Below, one piece after another: positions 35,246 through 44,133 of a DNA stretch of 64,000 bases. The DNA is from Marinobacterium mangrovicola. GTDB lineage: Bacteria > Pseudomonadota > Gammaproteobacteria > Pseudomonadales > Balneatricaceae. Each line of letters opens with the position of its first letter. Position 1 is the stretch's first letter. Location: contig NZ_SMFU01000015.1 in the NCBI RefSeq assembly GCF_004339595.1, forward strand, positions 1 through 64,000, in the 5' to 3' direction. The position numbers and the translations under genes are program-made. Under the pieces are notes generated by a model. It was not told the origin of the DNA, did no database searches, and saw only the letters and a program-made list of their open reading frames with translations.

Positions 35246-36712
35246 ATGACGACCAAGAGCCTGGCGAATCCGTTTGACGCGTCCAACAGCCTGACCCACT
35301 CCAACAGCTGCACCTGCGAGCTTTGCAGCGCAGAAGCCAAATCCGCTCAGGGCCTTTCCGACCGGGAGCGACAGATCCTGATGGAGAGGCAGGCGGAAAA
35401 AGGTCACTCCCACTCTGCCGAGACGCCGACCGATAACAACCAGTTCGACTCCAGCGACGACATGATGGATCGGGTGGTGGAGAGCGCCATCGTACGCGGC
35501 GTATTTGGCCACCATGACCCGAGCCGGCGTAACTTCATCCGCATGGTGGGCGGCGGCACCCTGGCCGCAGCACTGGGCAGCGTACTGCCCCTGGACAAGG
35601 TCAAGGCGGCGGTGAAGGAATCGATGGGGCCGCTGGAGAAAACCAAGCTCAAGGTGGGATTTGTACCGATCACCTGCGCGACTCCGATCATCATGGCAGA
35701 GCCCATGGGCTTCTACGCCAAGTACGGCCTGGATGTGGAGGTGATCAAAACCGCCGGCTGGGCCGTGGCCCGCGACAAGTCACTGAACGGCGAGTATGAC
35801 GCCTCACACATGCTGACTCCGATGCCGCTGGCGATGACCATGGGCGCGGGCTCCAGCGCCACGCCGTACATCATGCCTGCGGTGGAAAACATCAATGGCC
35901 AGGCGATCGTGCTGCACAACAAGCACAAGGACAAACGCGATCCCAAGCAGTGGAAGGGATTCAAGTTCGGTGTCCCGTTCGAATACTCCATGCACAACTT
36001 CCTGCTGCGCTACTACGTGGCGGAACACGGCATCGACCCCGACCAGGATATCCAGATCCGCGTGGTGCCGCCGCCGGAGATGGTGGCCAACCTGCGCGCC
36101 GGCAACCTGGATGGCTATCTCTCCCCCGATCCGTTCAACCAGCGCGCCGTGTATGAAAAGGTCGGTTTTATTCACATGCTGACCAAGGATATCTGGGAGG
36201 GCCACCCCTGCTGCGCCTTCGCCTGCAGCCAGAAGTTCGCCACCGAGATGCCCAACACCTACGCGGCACTGTTCAAGTCGATCGTCGATGCGACCCACTA
36301 TTCATCCAAGCCGGAAAACCGGGCCGAAATCGCCAAGGCGATCTCACCGACCAACTACCTGAACCAACCGGAAGTGGTGGTGCAGCAGGTACTCACCGGG
36401 CGCTATGTGGATGGCCTGGAAGCCAAGGTGCAGGACGTGCCCGGCCGCATCGACTTCGATCCTTTCCCCTGGCACTCCATGGCGGTATGGATCCTCACCC
36501 AGATGAAGCGCTGGGGCTATATCAATGGCGAGGTGGATTACCGCGGTATCGCCGAGCAGGTCTACCTGGCCTCCGATACCAGCCAGGTTATGAAGGATCT
36601 GGGTTACCAGCCGCCCTCCAGCACCTATGAGAACTACATGATCATGGGCAAGGAGTTCGATTACACCCAGCCCGAAGCGTACATCAACAGTTTCGCCATC
36701 AAGCGGAGTTAA
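35246..36712 (+). CDS. cynA: CmpA/NrtA-type ABC substrate-binding protein, probable cyanate-binding CynA
   Basis: A 488-residue binding protein of the nitrate/bicarbonate/cyanate family (KLKVGFVPITCATPIIMAEPMG, then GVPFEYSMHNFLLRYY). It has an unusually long N-terminus: CTCELC (C22, C24, C27), an acidic/His stretch, then a Tat-like signal with RR at 94-95 (PSRRNFIRMVGGGTLAAALG). The clustered genes and cyanase downstream point to cyanate import. GAGAGGA lies upstream of the ATG. The role of the Cys-rich leader is unknown; it would remain cytosolic or be cleaved. Confidence 0.85.
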   Translation: MTTKSLANPFDASNSLTHSNSCTCELCSAEAKSAQGLSDRERQILMERQAEKGHSHSAETPTDNNQFDSSDDMMDRVVESAIVRGVFGHHDPSRRNFIRMVGGGTLAAALGSVLPLDKVKAAVKESMGPLEKTKLKVGFVPITCATPIIMAEPMGFYAKYGLDVEVIKTAGWAVARDKSLNGEYDASHMLTPMPLAMTMGAGSSATPYIMPAVENINGQAIVLHNKHKDKRDPKQWKGFKFGVPFEYSMHNFLLRYYVAEHGIDPDQDIQIRVVPPPEMVANLRAGNLDGYLSPDPFNQRAVYEKVGFIHMLTKDIWEGHPCCAFACSQKFATEMPNTYAALFKSIVDATHYSSKPENRAEIAKAISPTNYLNQPEVVVQQVLTGRYVDGLEAKVQDVPGRIDFDPFPWHSMAVWILTQMKRWGYINGEVDYRGIAEQVYLASDTSQVMKDLGYQPPSSTYENYMIMGKEFDYTQPEAYINSFAIKRS

Positions 36713-36715
36713 GCC

Positions 36716-37543
36716 ATGGCCTCACTCAATGTGAAAGCCGTTATCGTCTCGCTGCTGATTCTGCTGGTGGGGCTCGGTGTCTGGGAGGCGCTTAACCAGC
36801 CTCCCGCCGCCAGCGGCGAGATGACCGAGTACGAACGGCTGATGGGCGGTGCCGACCAGGAGGCGCGGGTTCCCCCGCCCTCCCAGGTGTTAAGCCACGC
36901 CTTTGATGAACTGAGCGATCCATTCTACGACGCAGGCCCCAACGACAAGGGGATCGGTATCCAGCTCGCCTACTCCCTGTATCGGGTGCTGACCGGCTTT
37001 ATCGCCGCGGCCCTGGTGGCGATTCCGTTGGGCTTTCTGATCGGCATGTCACCGTTGATGTATCGGGCGCTGAATCCGTTTATCCAGGTGCTGCGGCCGA
37101 TCTCGCCGCTGGCGTGGATGCCACTGGCGCTGTTCGTGATCAAGGACTCGGAGCAGTCGGCGATCTTCGTCATCTTCATCTGCTCCATCTGGCCGATGCT
37201 GATCAACACCGCCTTTGGCGTCGCCAATGTGCGCAAGGACTGGATTCGCGTGGCCCAGACCCATGAACTGGGCGCCCTGAAGACCGCCTTCCTGGTGATT
37301 CTGCCAGCGGCGGCACCGACCATCCTCACAGGCATGCGCATCTCCATCGGCATCGCCTGGCTGGTGATCGTCGCCGCCGAGATGCTCGTGGGCGGTACCG
37401 GCATCGGCTACTACGTCTGGAACGAGTGGAACAACCTGGATTTGAACAGCGTGATCTTCTCGATCCTGATGATCGGGCTGATCGGCATGCTGCTGGACCT
37501 GGTGCTCGGGTCACTGGCGAAACTGGTGAAATACGAGGAGTAA
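36716..37543 (+). CDS. cynB: NrtB-type ABC transporter permease, probable CynB
   Basis: A 275-residue permease with about six helices and the conserved loop AQTHELGALKTAFLVILPAAAPTILTG typical in two parts of the taurine/nitrate/cyanate permeases. It starts 3 bp after cynA. It forms the membrane channel driven by CynD. A periplasmic or linker stretch rich in Glu and Pro lies between the first helix and the core. Confidence 0.88.
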   Translation: MASLNVKAVIVSLLILLVGLGVWEALNQPPAASGEMTEYERLMGGADQEARVPPPSQVLSHAFDELSDPFYDAGPNDKGIGIQLAYSLYRVLTGFIAAALVAIPLGFLIGMSPLMYRALNPFIQVLRPISPLAWMPLALFVIKDSEQSAIFVIFICSIWPMLINTAFGVANVRKDWIRVAQTHELGALKTAFLVILPAAAPTILTGMRISIGIAWLVIVAAEMLVGGTGIGYYVWNEWNNLDLNSVIFSILMIGLIGMLLDLVLGSLAKLVKYEE

Positions 37544-37546
37544 CAC

Positions 37547-38461
37547 ATGTCCAACCGCTTTTTAAGCATCGAAGGACTGAGCAAAAGCTACCCATCGAAA
37601 TCCGGCGAGCTGGTGGTGTTCGAGGACGTCAATATCGGCATCGATAAGGGCGAGTTTGTCTGCATCATCGGCCACTCCGGTTGCGGCAAGTCCACTATCC
37701 TGAACGTGCTCGCCGGTCTCGATACGCCGAGCAGCGGCAACGTGATCATGGACGGCAAGGAGGTTTCCGGCCCCAGCCTGGATCGCGGCGTGGTGTTCCA
37801 GAACTACAGCCTGCTGCCCTGGCTGACCACCCTGCAAAACGTGGCCTTTGGCGTGAAAGCGCGTTGGCCCAAGTGGAGCAAGGAGAAGGTTAACGAACAC
37901 AGCAGCCGTTTTCTGGAAATGGTAGGCCTGGGTCATTCGCTGCAGAAGAAACCCTCGGAGCTCTCCGGCGGCATGCGCCAGCGCGTCAGTATCGCCCGCG
38001 CCTTCGCCACCAGCCCGAAACTGCTACTGCTCGATGAACCATTCGGCGCTCTGGACGCGCTGACCCGCGGGATTATCCAGGAGGAGCTGATCAAGATCTG
38101 GGCGGAAACCCACCAGACGGTGTTCATGATCACCCACGATGTGGATGAAGCGATCCTGCTCGCCGACCGCATTCTGCTGATGACCAACGGCCCACAGGCG
38201 CGGGTGGCGGAATCGGTGAAGATCTCCATTCCCAGACCACGCAGCCGGGCTGAAATTATCGAAACGCCGGCCTACTACAAGATCCGCAACTACCTGGTGA
38301 ATTTCCTGGTGGCACGCTCCGGCAGCCTCTCTGGCTCAAGCGGCAGCGCCGCCAGCGAAACCCGCGAAGTCGATCCGACGCTGCTCAGCAGCGATGCAGA
38401 CAACGGTGGAGAGAAAGACTCCGTTGCCCCGGCCCAGCCGAGAGCTGTGAATAACTATTAA
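37547..38461 (+). CDS. cynD: NrtD-type ABC transporter ATP-binding protein, probable CynD
   Basis: A 304-residue ATPase: Walker A GHSGCGKST, Q-loop in VVFQNYSLLPWLTTLQNV, signature LSGGMRQRVSIARA, Walker B LLLLDEPFGALD and switch His in MITHDVDEAI. The nitrate/taurine-type C-terminal region follows, with a Ser/Gly-rich tail (SGSLSGSSGSAAS). It starts 3 bp after cynB, making cynABD tightly coupled. Cyanate as substrate is inferred from cynS. Confidence 0.88.
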   Translation: MSNRFLSIEGLSKSYPSKSGELVVFEDVNIGIDKGEFVCIIGHSGCGKSTILNVLAGLDTPSSGNVIMDGKEVSGPSLDRGVVFQNYSLLPWLTTLQNVAFGVKARWPKWSKEKVNEHSSRFLEMVGLGHSLQKKPSELSGGMRQRVSIARAFATSPKLLLLDEPFGALDALTRGIIQEELIKIWAETHQTVFMITHDVDEAILLADRILLMTNGPQARVAESVKISIPRPRSRAEIIETPAYYKIRNYLVNFLVARSGSLSGSSGSAASETREVDPTLLSSDADNGGEKDSVAPAQPRAVNNY

Positions 38462-38519
38462 GCATGTAAGCAAATAAACATTGAAGAAATACGCATAGAC
38501 AAAAGCCAAGGAGCTTCTG

Positions 38520-38960
38520 ATGGACAAAGTGACAATGACCGAAACCATTATCGCCAGCAAACTGGAAAAAGGGCTGACCTGGGAAGCGATCGCCGAGAAA
38601 GTCGATGCCTCACCGGTATGGCTCACCTCCGCATGTCTGGGGATGAACAGCGCGTCGCCGGAACAGGCCGCTGCGATCTGCGACTGCCTGGGGCTCGGCA
38701 GCGAGGTATCCACAGCGCTGCAGACATTCCCCACCAAGATCTGGGAACAGACCGTACCCACCGACCCGCTGATCTATCGTTTTTACGAGATCATGGGCGT
38801 TTACGGCGATACCCTGAAAGAGGTGATCCAGGAGAAGTTCGGCGACGGCATCATGAGCGCCATCGACTTCAATATGGAAGTGGATAAAGAGGAAAACCCC
38901 AAGGGCGACCGCGTAGTCGTGACCATGAGCGGCAAGTTCCTGAAATACTCTGCCTGGTAA
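38520..38960 (+). CDS. cynS: Cyanate hydratase (cyanase)
   Basis: Converts cyanate and bicarbonate to CO2 and carbamate, which yields ammonia, giving detoxification and a nitrogen source. The 146-residue protein has the N-terminal HTH-like domain and the cyanase catalytic region IYRFYEIMGVYGDTLKEV followed by EKFGDGIMSAIDF. The catalytic triad equivalents are R87, E90 and S113. AAGGAG precedes the ATG. It is 58 bp after cynD, in the same operon under the presumed sigma-54 promoter. Confidence 0.96.
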   Translation: MDKVTMTETIIASKLEKGLTWEAIAEKVDASPVWLTSACLGMNSASPEQAAAICDCLGLGSEVSTALQTFPTKIWEQTVPTDPLIYRFYEIMGVYGDTLKEVIQEKFGDGIMSAIDFNMEVDKEENPKGDRVVVTMSGKFLKYSAW

Positions 38961-39033
38961 GCTCTCACCAGGTAAATGCAGGGTTCAATCCACGGGCGGC
39001 GCATAGTGCCGCCCCTCTGCTGGAGAGGTCAAG

Positions 39034-39507
39034 ATGTCAACCGAACCGCGTCCGCCGTTACCGCCGTTTACCCGCGAAACCGCCATCCAGAAGGTTCGAG
39101 CCGCCGAGAACGGCTGGAACGGCCGCAAACCAGAACAGGTGGCGCAGGCTTATACACAGAACTCACTCTGGCGTAACCGCAGTGAATTTATCCACGGCCG
39201 GGACGAAATCATCCAGTTTCTGACACGAAAGTGGCAGAAAGAACAAGAGTACCGACTGATCAAGGAGCTATGGGCGTTCGGCAGCCACCGCATCGCCGTG
39301 CGCTTTGCCTACGAGTGGCAGGACGACAGCGGCCAGTGGTTCCGCTCCTATGGCAACGAAAATTGGGAGTTCGATAACAACGGACTAATGCAGGCGCGCC
39401 ACGCCAGCATCAATGATCTGCCGATCGCCGAGTCAGAACGCAAGTTTCTCTGGGAACAGGGAATCCGTCCCGATGATCACCCTGGGCTCAGTGAGCTGGG
39501 GCTTTAA
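39034..39507 (+). CDS. DUF1348 / NTF2-like family protein
   Basis: A 157-residue SnoaL/NTF2-like protein of the DUF1348 type: [18 protein letters not shown], then [16 protein letters not shown] and [21 protein letters not shown]. The fold is a cone-shaped beta barrel often binding small ligands. It is 73 bp downstream of cynS on the same strand and precedes a terminator, so it may be the last gene of the cyn operon. Its role in cyanate use is unknown. Confidence 0.85.
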   Translation: MSTEPRPPLPPFTRETAIQKVRAAENGWNGRKPEQVAQAYTQNSLWRNRSEFIHGRDEIIQFLTRKWQKEQEYRLIKELWAFGSHRIAVRFAYEWQDDSGQWFRSYGNENWEFDNNGLMQARHASINDLPIAESERKFLWEQGIRPDDHPGLSELGL

Positions 39508-39529
39508 ATCAACGGCGGAAATCAGACAA

Positions 39530-39583
39530 CAAAAAAAACCGCTACCGCCACAAACGTCTACTGGCGCAGGGCGATAGCGGTTT
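39530..39583. terminator. Terminator between the NTF2-like gene and ilvH
   Basis: AAACCGCTA-CCGCC and GGGCGA-TAGCGGTTT form a long stem. On the minus strand it is followed by eight T, making it an intrinsic terminator for ilvIH. It can also stop the cyn operon. Confidence 0.85.
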
Positions 39584-39603
39584 CAGATGCTGTAGCGCCT
39601 GAC

Positions 39604-40098
39604 TTAGAGGCTCAGCACCTTTTCGCCACGGGCGATACCGGAAACACCCGAGCGTACCACCTCCATGATGCTGGCCATGTTGCCCAGCGAGGCGATAAAC
39701 GCATCCAGCTTGTCGGAAGCGCCGACCAGCTGAACGGTGTAGGTGTTCGGTGTCACGTCGATGATCTGACCGCGGAAGATATCGCAGGTACGCTTGATCT
39801 CCGCGCGCATCTGGCCGTTGGCCTTCAGCTTGATCATCATCAGCTCGCGCTCGATGTGCTCACCTTCAGACAGATCCACCACCTTGACCACGTCGATCAG
39901 CTTGTTCAGCTGCTTGGTGATCTGCTCAACCACGCGATCGTCACCAGTGGTGGTCACGGTCAGGCGAGACAGGGTGGAGTCTTCGGTGGGCGCTACGGTC
40001 AGCGACTCGATGTTGTAGTTGCGCTGAGAGAACAGCCCGACAACCCGCGACAGCGCACCCGGTTCGTTTTCCAACAGAACTGAAATGATATGACGCAT
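39604..40098 (-). CDS. ilvH: Acetolactate synthase small regulatory subunit
   Basis: The 164-residue regulatory subunit of acetolactate synthase III: an N-terminal ACT domain (HIISVLLENEPGALSRVVGL, then FSQRNYNIESLTVAPTED) for valine feedback and a C-terminal ACT-like domain. The start at 40098 follows GGAGAGG and gives the usual length; the longer frame overlaps ilvI. It follows ilvI directly and ends at a terminator. Confidence 0.95.
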   Translation of the reverse strand: MRHIISVLLENEPGALSRVVGLFSQRNYNIESLTVAPTEDSTLSRLTVTTTGDDRVVEQITKQLNKLIDVVKVVDLSEGEHIERELMMIKLKANGQMRAEIKRTCDIFRGQIIDVTPNTYTVQLVGASDKLDAFIASLGNMASIMEVVRSGVSGIARGEKVLSL

Positions 40099-40100
40099 GA

Positions 40101-41822
40101 TCAGGTCCTCTCCGTCTTGCTCAGCCACATGTCACGCATGGCACCGCGCGGTACCTGCATCGGATAGACGTGCTCGAACGGATCGACCGCGATATCCATA
40201 AACACCAGTCGGTCTTTCAGGGAGAACGCTTCACGCATCGCACCTTCCAGATCAGCGTACTTGTCGACCTTCATACCGACATGGCCGTACGCCTCGACCA
40301 GCTTGACGAAGTCGGGCAGAGACTTCATGTAGGACTGAGAGTGACGTGATTCATAGTTCATATCCTGCCACTGACGCACCATCCCGAGAGACTGGTTGTT
40401 GAGGCAGAGAACCTTGACCGGCAGATCGTACTGCTTGCAGGTGGACAGCTCCTGGATGTTCATCTGGATACTGCCTTCACCGGTGACGCAAGCCACGTCC
40501 GCATCCGGGAAGTTCATCTTCACGCCCATGGCCGCCGGCAGACCGAAGCCCATGGTGCCGAGGCCACCGGAGTTGATCCAGCGGTTGGGCTTGTTGAACT
40601 TGTAGTACTGGGCCGCGAACATCTGGTGCTGACCAACGTCGGAGCAGACGAACGCGTCGCCGCCGGTGACCTTGCTCAGCATCTCGATCACCTGCTGCGG
40701 TTTCATCAGCTCGGAATCAGCGGTTTCATAGCGACCGCCGTGACGGCTGCGCCACTCTTCGATCTGCTTCCACCAGGTTTCCAGCGCTGCCGCATCCGGC
40801 TGCTTCTTGCTGTCCTTGATCTGCTCGATCATCTCTTCCAGCACGACCTTGGACGGGCCAACGATAGGTACGTCGGCACGGACTGTCTTGGAGATGGATG
40901 CCGGATCGATATCGATATGCACGATACGCGCGGTCGGGCAGAACTTGTCGACGGCGTTGGTCACACGGTCGTCGAAACGGGCGCCAATGGCCAGAATCAG
41001 GTCCGCGTGGTGCATCGCCATGTTGGCTTCGTAGCTACCGTGCATTCCCAGCATACCGACGAACTGACGATCGGTACCGGGATAACCACCCAGGCCCATC
41101 AGCGTGTTGGTGACCGGGAAGTTCAGCATTTTCGCCAGTTCGGTCAGCTCGGCACTGGCATCACCCATGATGACGCCGCCACCGGAGTAGATCACCGGAC
41201 GACGTGCCTGCAGCATCATATCCACAGCCTTGCGGATCTGACCGCTATGGCCACGGCTGATCGGGTTGTAGGAGCGCAGCTTGACCGATTTCGGGTACTC
41301 GTACGGGTAGCGATCTGTCGGCGTGGTCATATCCTTGGGGATATCCACAACGACAGGGCCCGGACGACCGGTTTCGGCGATATAAAACGCTTTCTTGATG
41401 ATCGACGGAATCTCTTCCGGGTTACGCACACTGAAGTTGTGTTTCACCACCGGACGGGAGATACCGAGCATGTCGGTTTCCTGGAAGGCGTCTTCCCCGA
41501 TCAGGTGGCTCATGACCTGGCCGGTGATGACAACCATCGGGATAGAGTCGGTAAAGGCAGTCGCGATACCGGTGACCGCATTGGTCGCACCGGGGCCGGA
41601 CGTTACCAGCGCGACGCCGGCTTTACCGGTCGCACGTGCATAAGCATCGGCCATGTGAGTCGCAGCCTGCTCATGGCGCACAAGAACGTGCTGGACATCA
41701 TCCTGCTGGAAAAGCGCATCGTACACATGCAGAAGCGCCCCGCCGGGATACCCATAGATATGCTTCACGCCCTCATCACGGAGTGCGCGAACGACCATTT
41801 CTGCGCCTGAAAGTTGTTCCAC
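40101..41822 (-). CDS. ilvI: Acetolactate synthase large catalytic subunit
   Basis: The 573-residue thiamine-diphosphate enzyme making acetolactate or acetohydroxybutyrate for valine, leucine and isoleucine. Recognised are [15 protein letters not shown] with the catalytic Glu in [16 protein letters not shown], the FAD-region GLGGYPGTD, and the TPP motif [15 protein letters not shown]. The start is a GTG with AGGGTAAG upstream. It heads ilvIH; the 420-bp upstream gap is described separately. Confidence 0.97.
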   Translation of the reverse strand: MEQLSGAEMVVRALRDEGVKHIYGYPGGALLHVYDALFQQDDVQHVLVRHEQAATHMADAYARATGKAGVALVTSGPGATNAVTGIATAFTDSIPMVVITGQVMSHLIGEDAFQETDMLGISRPVVKHNFSVRNPEEIPSIIKKAFYIAETGRPGPVVVDIPKDMTTPTDRYPYEYPKSVKLRSYNPISRGHSGQIRKAVDMMLQARRPVIYSGGGVIMGDASAELTELAKMLNFPVTNTLMGLGGYPGTDRQFVGMLGMHGSYEANMAMHHADLILAIGARFDDRVTNAVDKFCPTARIVHIDIDPASISKTVRADVPIVGPSKVVLEEMIEQIKDSKKQPDAAALETWWKQIEEWRSRHGGRYETADSELMKPQQVIEMLSKVTGGDAFVCSDVGQHQMFAAQYYKFNKPNRWINSGGLGTMGFGLPAAMGVKMNFPDADVACVTGEGSIQMNIQELSTCKQYDLPVKVLCLNNQSLGMVRQWQDMNYESRHSQSYMKSLPDFVKLVEAYGHVGMKVDKYADLEGAMREAFSLKDRLVFMDIAVDPFEHVYPMQVPRGAMRDMWLSKTERT

Positions 41823-42242
41823 TTGTCTTACCCTCTACTCAGCACCGACAACCCAGTGTGCCGGTGGCAAACAGTTCAATTAAAGTGCGTCTGAAAACAC
41901 CCGCGAGCGCAGCGATAGTGACGCCTGCGAACGCAAACCGCGCAAATCAGCCTCGGATGCCCATCGGAATGGACGGTGGATTCGGAGCCGGTCGGTACGG
42001 GGATCGCCCATGCGGACCTGTTTCTGTTCTGAGCCCTAAGCCGGGTACTGCTTAATTAGCCACAAAGAGTCGCTGGGATCGGGATTTCCTGGCCCCAACG
42101 ACAGAAAAGAGCCCGGTATTCTGTCACCCTGTCGTTTTTTGATCAACCAAACAACTCTATTTTCTACCCCCTTTTCCACCTCTGGGCAGTTCCGGAGAGT
42201 CAGGTTATAGTGAATGCAGATGAAGGTTAGGGAGTTACTGCA
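41823..42242. other. Divergent gap between ilvI and a small gene
   Basis: A 420-bp region without a supported gene. It should hold the ilvIH promoter and the promoter of the gene at 42243. A minus-strand 44-codon frame begins near 42013 but lacks a run of branched-chain codons, so it is not a convincing attenuator peptide. The main structure is a pair of alternative hairpins at 42097-42140 (separate entry). Confidence 0.5.
42097..42140 (+). terminator. Terminator-like stem with an alternative pairing
   Basis: AACGACAG (42097-42104) can pair with CTGTCGTT (42129-42136), followed by T residues, giving an intrinsic terminator shape on the plus strand. The overlapping GACAGAA can instead pair with TTCTGTC (42119-42125). 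The two stems exclude each other. No gene upstream on the plus strand clearly needs it. Confidence 0.4.
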
Positions 42243-42509
42243 ATGAGCGTATCCGATATCAAGAACAAAGAACGTGTGATCAACGAGCTGCTGCGCTTTA
42301 TTCGCAAGGTCCTCGACGAACCGGAGATCTGTGACAAGGCCAAGGAGATCGCCCGCAAGTATTCAGGTCAGGCCAACGCGGCCCAGCTGATTGCCGAAGA
42401 GCTGTCCTCGACCACCAACGTCAACATCCCTATCGAACACAGTGACGCTGACAGTCTGTTCCTTGAAGTGCTTCAGGAGCTGGTTAAAGACGAAAAAGCG
42501 CTCTACTGA
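42243..42509 (+). CDS. Unrecognised 88-residue helical protein
   Basis: Not recognised. It has a good site (AGGGAG) before ATG and runs to a terminator that begins before its stop. The sequence is highly charged and probably all-helical (DIKNKERVINELLRFIRKVL), with an acidic C-terminus and no membrane segment, two-Cys or nucleotide motif. It stands alone between ilvI and rlmJ. The clean start and terminator make a real gene likely. Confidence 0.68.
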   Translation: MSVSDIKNKERVINELLRFIRKVLDEPEICDKAKEIARKYSGQANAAQLIAEELSSTTNVNIPIEHSDADSLFLEVLQELVKDEKALY

Positions 42510-42520
42510 GCGCTTTTTCG
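42491..42520 (+). terminator. Terminator overlapping the stop of the 88-residue gene
   Basis: CGAAAAAGCGCT / AGCGCTTTTTCG around CTACTG is a perfect 12-bp stem with T5. The left arm is coding, and the TGA lies in the loop region. It may also serve convergent rlmJ. Confidence 0.88.
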
Positions 42521-42544
42521 GGAATCGATGTGAGCCAGTCAGAC

Positions 42545-43384
42545 CTAGACCGGCTCTCTCAGCCACTGCAGCGATACCGCATCCGCAGACAATCCCAGCG
42601 CCGCCGCCAGTTGCGGCATTGCCCTTTCCAGTGACTTATCCAGCTGCCAGGGCGGATTAACAATCAGCATGCCCGAGCCGTACATCCGGCCGCAGTCTTC
42701 ATGGGCAACTCTCAGCTCGCTGCGCAACACCGCGCCATCCACCGCATCGACCACGCTCTTGATCATCCCCTGCCAACGATTGGCTGCCAGCAGCGGATAC
42801 CAGATCGCGAACATACCCACCGGCCAAAGACGCTGCGCCTTACGCAGAAAACGTCCGACCTGCTCGTACTCTTCCTTCACCTCATAGGCGGGGTCGATCA
42901 ATACCAGTCCGCGCCGGGGATCCGGCGGCAACAGTGCCGATACACCCTCGTAACCGTCACGGTGATGCACGGCCACGCGATCATCGCGGCGGAATACCCC
43001 ACGCAGAGCCTCAACCTCCGTCGGGTGCAGTTCCATCAGGGCGATGCGGTCATTCTCCCGCGCCATGCCCGCCGCGATGCTGGGCGAGCCGGGATAGCGG
43101 GTCAGCTCATCTCCACTGTTTACGTTACGCACCTGCTCGAGGTAGGCCTGAATCAGAGGATCCTGGCTGCCGGCCTGCCAAAGCCTGGCGATACCTTCAC
43201 GGTATTCACCGGTCTTCTGCGACTGATCATCCGCCAGTTCGTACATCGCCCGGCCACTGTGAGTTTCCAGGTAACTCCAGGGCTTGGCTTTTTTGTTCAG
43301 GGATGAAAGCAGACCGACCTGCAGCAGATGCTTGTGCAGGTCGGCAAAATTTCCGGCGTGAAAGCCGTGCTGGTAACTGAGCAT
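42545..43384 (-). CDS. rlmJ: 23S rRNA (adenine(2030)-N6)-methyltransferase
   Basis: Methylates A2030 of 23S rRNA. The 279-residue protein opens MLSYQHGFHAGNFADLHKH, the strongly conserved RlmJ N-terminus. It has the SAM-region THSGRAMYEL and the catalytic-type DPAYEVKEEY (DPPY variant) near residue 165. Length is normal. The ribosome site is weak. No operon partner is clear, but it is 30 bp from the lipoprotein gene on the same strand. Confidence 0.94.
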   Translation of the reverse strand: MLSYQHGFHAGNFADLHKHLLQVGLLSSLNKKAKPWSYLETHSGRAMYELADDQSQKTGEYREGIARLWQAGSQDPLIQAYLEQVRNVNSGDELTRYPGSPSIAAGMARENDRIALMELHPTEVEALRGVFRRDDRVAVHHRDGYEGVSALLPPDPRRGLVLIDPAYEVKEEYEQVGRFLRKAQRLWPVGMFAIWYPLLAANRWQGMIKSVVDAVDGAVLRSELRVAHEDCGRMYGSGMLIVNPPWQLDKSLERAMPQLAAALGLSADAVSLQWLREPV

Positions 43385-43415
43385 TATCGGGTTCCGGTTT
43401 TACTGCACCGCCGCG

Positions 43416-44120
43416 TCAGCGAATCTGCGGCACCTGTAGATTGGGGAAGAGTGCGGCCATACCTGTCGCCACAGCCTGCAACAGCGGCCAGCGCTCGTCA
43501 TAGAGTACGGTATCGCCGGACTCAGCATAGGCCCCCATCATGCCGGGCATGCCACTGAAAGACTGGTAGAGCGACCCCTTAGTCTGGCCACTACACTCGA
43601 AGCGTCCCGGACCTGTCTGCGAAAACGCCCAACCGTTCCCACCCCAGACCGGCGGATTATCCGCGCCCTCGACGGTGCAGATGCGGGCGTGTTTCAACAC
43701 CAGGGCGTATCCTGGCTGACCGTTTCTGACCACGTTGAACGCGTTCATCACCGCACCGGGCTGCACCGAAAAGGTCACCATCGCCCAGCGCTGGGTGTCA
43801 TCCAGAGCGCGAAACAGAATCACCGCCTGGTTGCCGTTGGGCGATTTCATGGCACCGCCGATGCGGTAATCGCGGCTGATCTTCATCGGGTTGCTTACCC
43901 GGTACAGCGGCGCTCCCAGGTAATGGGAAACCACGGCCAGCGCGAGCTGCTGCTCCTGGCCATACCCCTGCAACTGGCCGACCTTGAGCGGTTTAGGCGT
44001 GACGGAATTTTCAAGCTTAGGCTGTACCGGCGCTTCCGGTGTCTTCCCGGCACAGCCGGCAAGCAGGGCAGCGATGGCTGCGGTGGAAACAAGGGTTCTG
44101 AACAGACTGCGGCCGGTCAT
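43416..44120 (-). CDS. Putative lipoprotein of unknown function
   Basis: A 234-residue protein with a lipoprotein signal: hydrophobic SLFRTLVSTAAIAALLAGC with the lipobox LAGC, then a linker rich in Pro and Lys. The mature domain (SHYLGAPLYRVSNPMK, DYRIGGAMKSPNGNQAVILF) does not match a family I recognise. AGGAG lies seven bases before the ATG at 44120. It is 13 bp after the response regulator gene, so the pair may act together at the envelope. Confidence 0.8.
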   Translation of the reverse strand: MTGRSLFRTLVSTAAIAALLAGCAGKTPEAPVQPKLENSVTPKPLKVGQLQGYGQEQQLALAVVSHYLGAPLYRVSNPMKISRDYRIGGAMKSPNGNQAVILFRALDDTQRWAMVTFSVQPGAVMNAFNVVRNGQPGYALVLKHARICTVEGADNPPVWGGNGWAFSQTGPGRFECSGQTKGSLYQSFSGMPGMMGAYAESGDTVLYDERWPLLQAVATGMAALFPNLQVPQIR

Positions 44121-44133
44121 CAACGTTCTCCTA

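Noticed and set aside
40626-41810. 394-residue plus-strand open frame opposite ilvI
   Set aside because: Antisense shadow of a highly conserved enzyme gene; no start signal and no domain.
41882-42013. 44-codon minus-strand frame as an ilvIH attenuator peptide
   Set aside because: No run of Leu, Val or Ile codons and no terminator stem placed after it in the minus direction.
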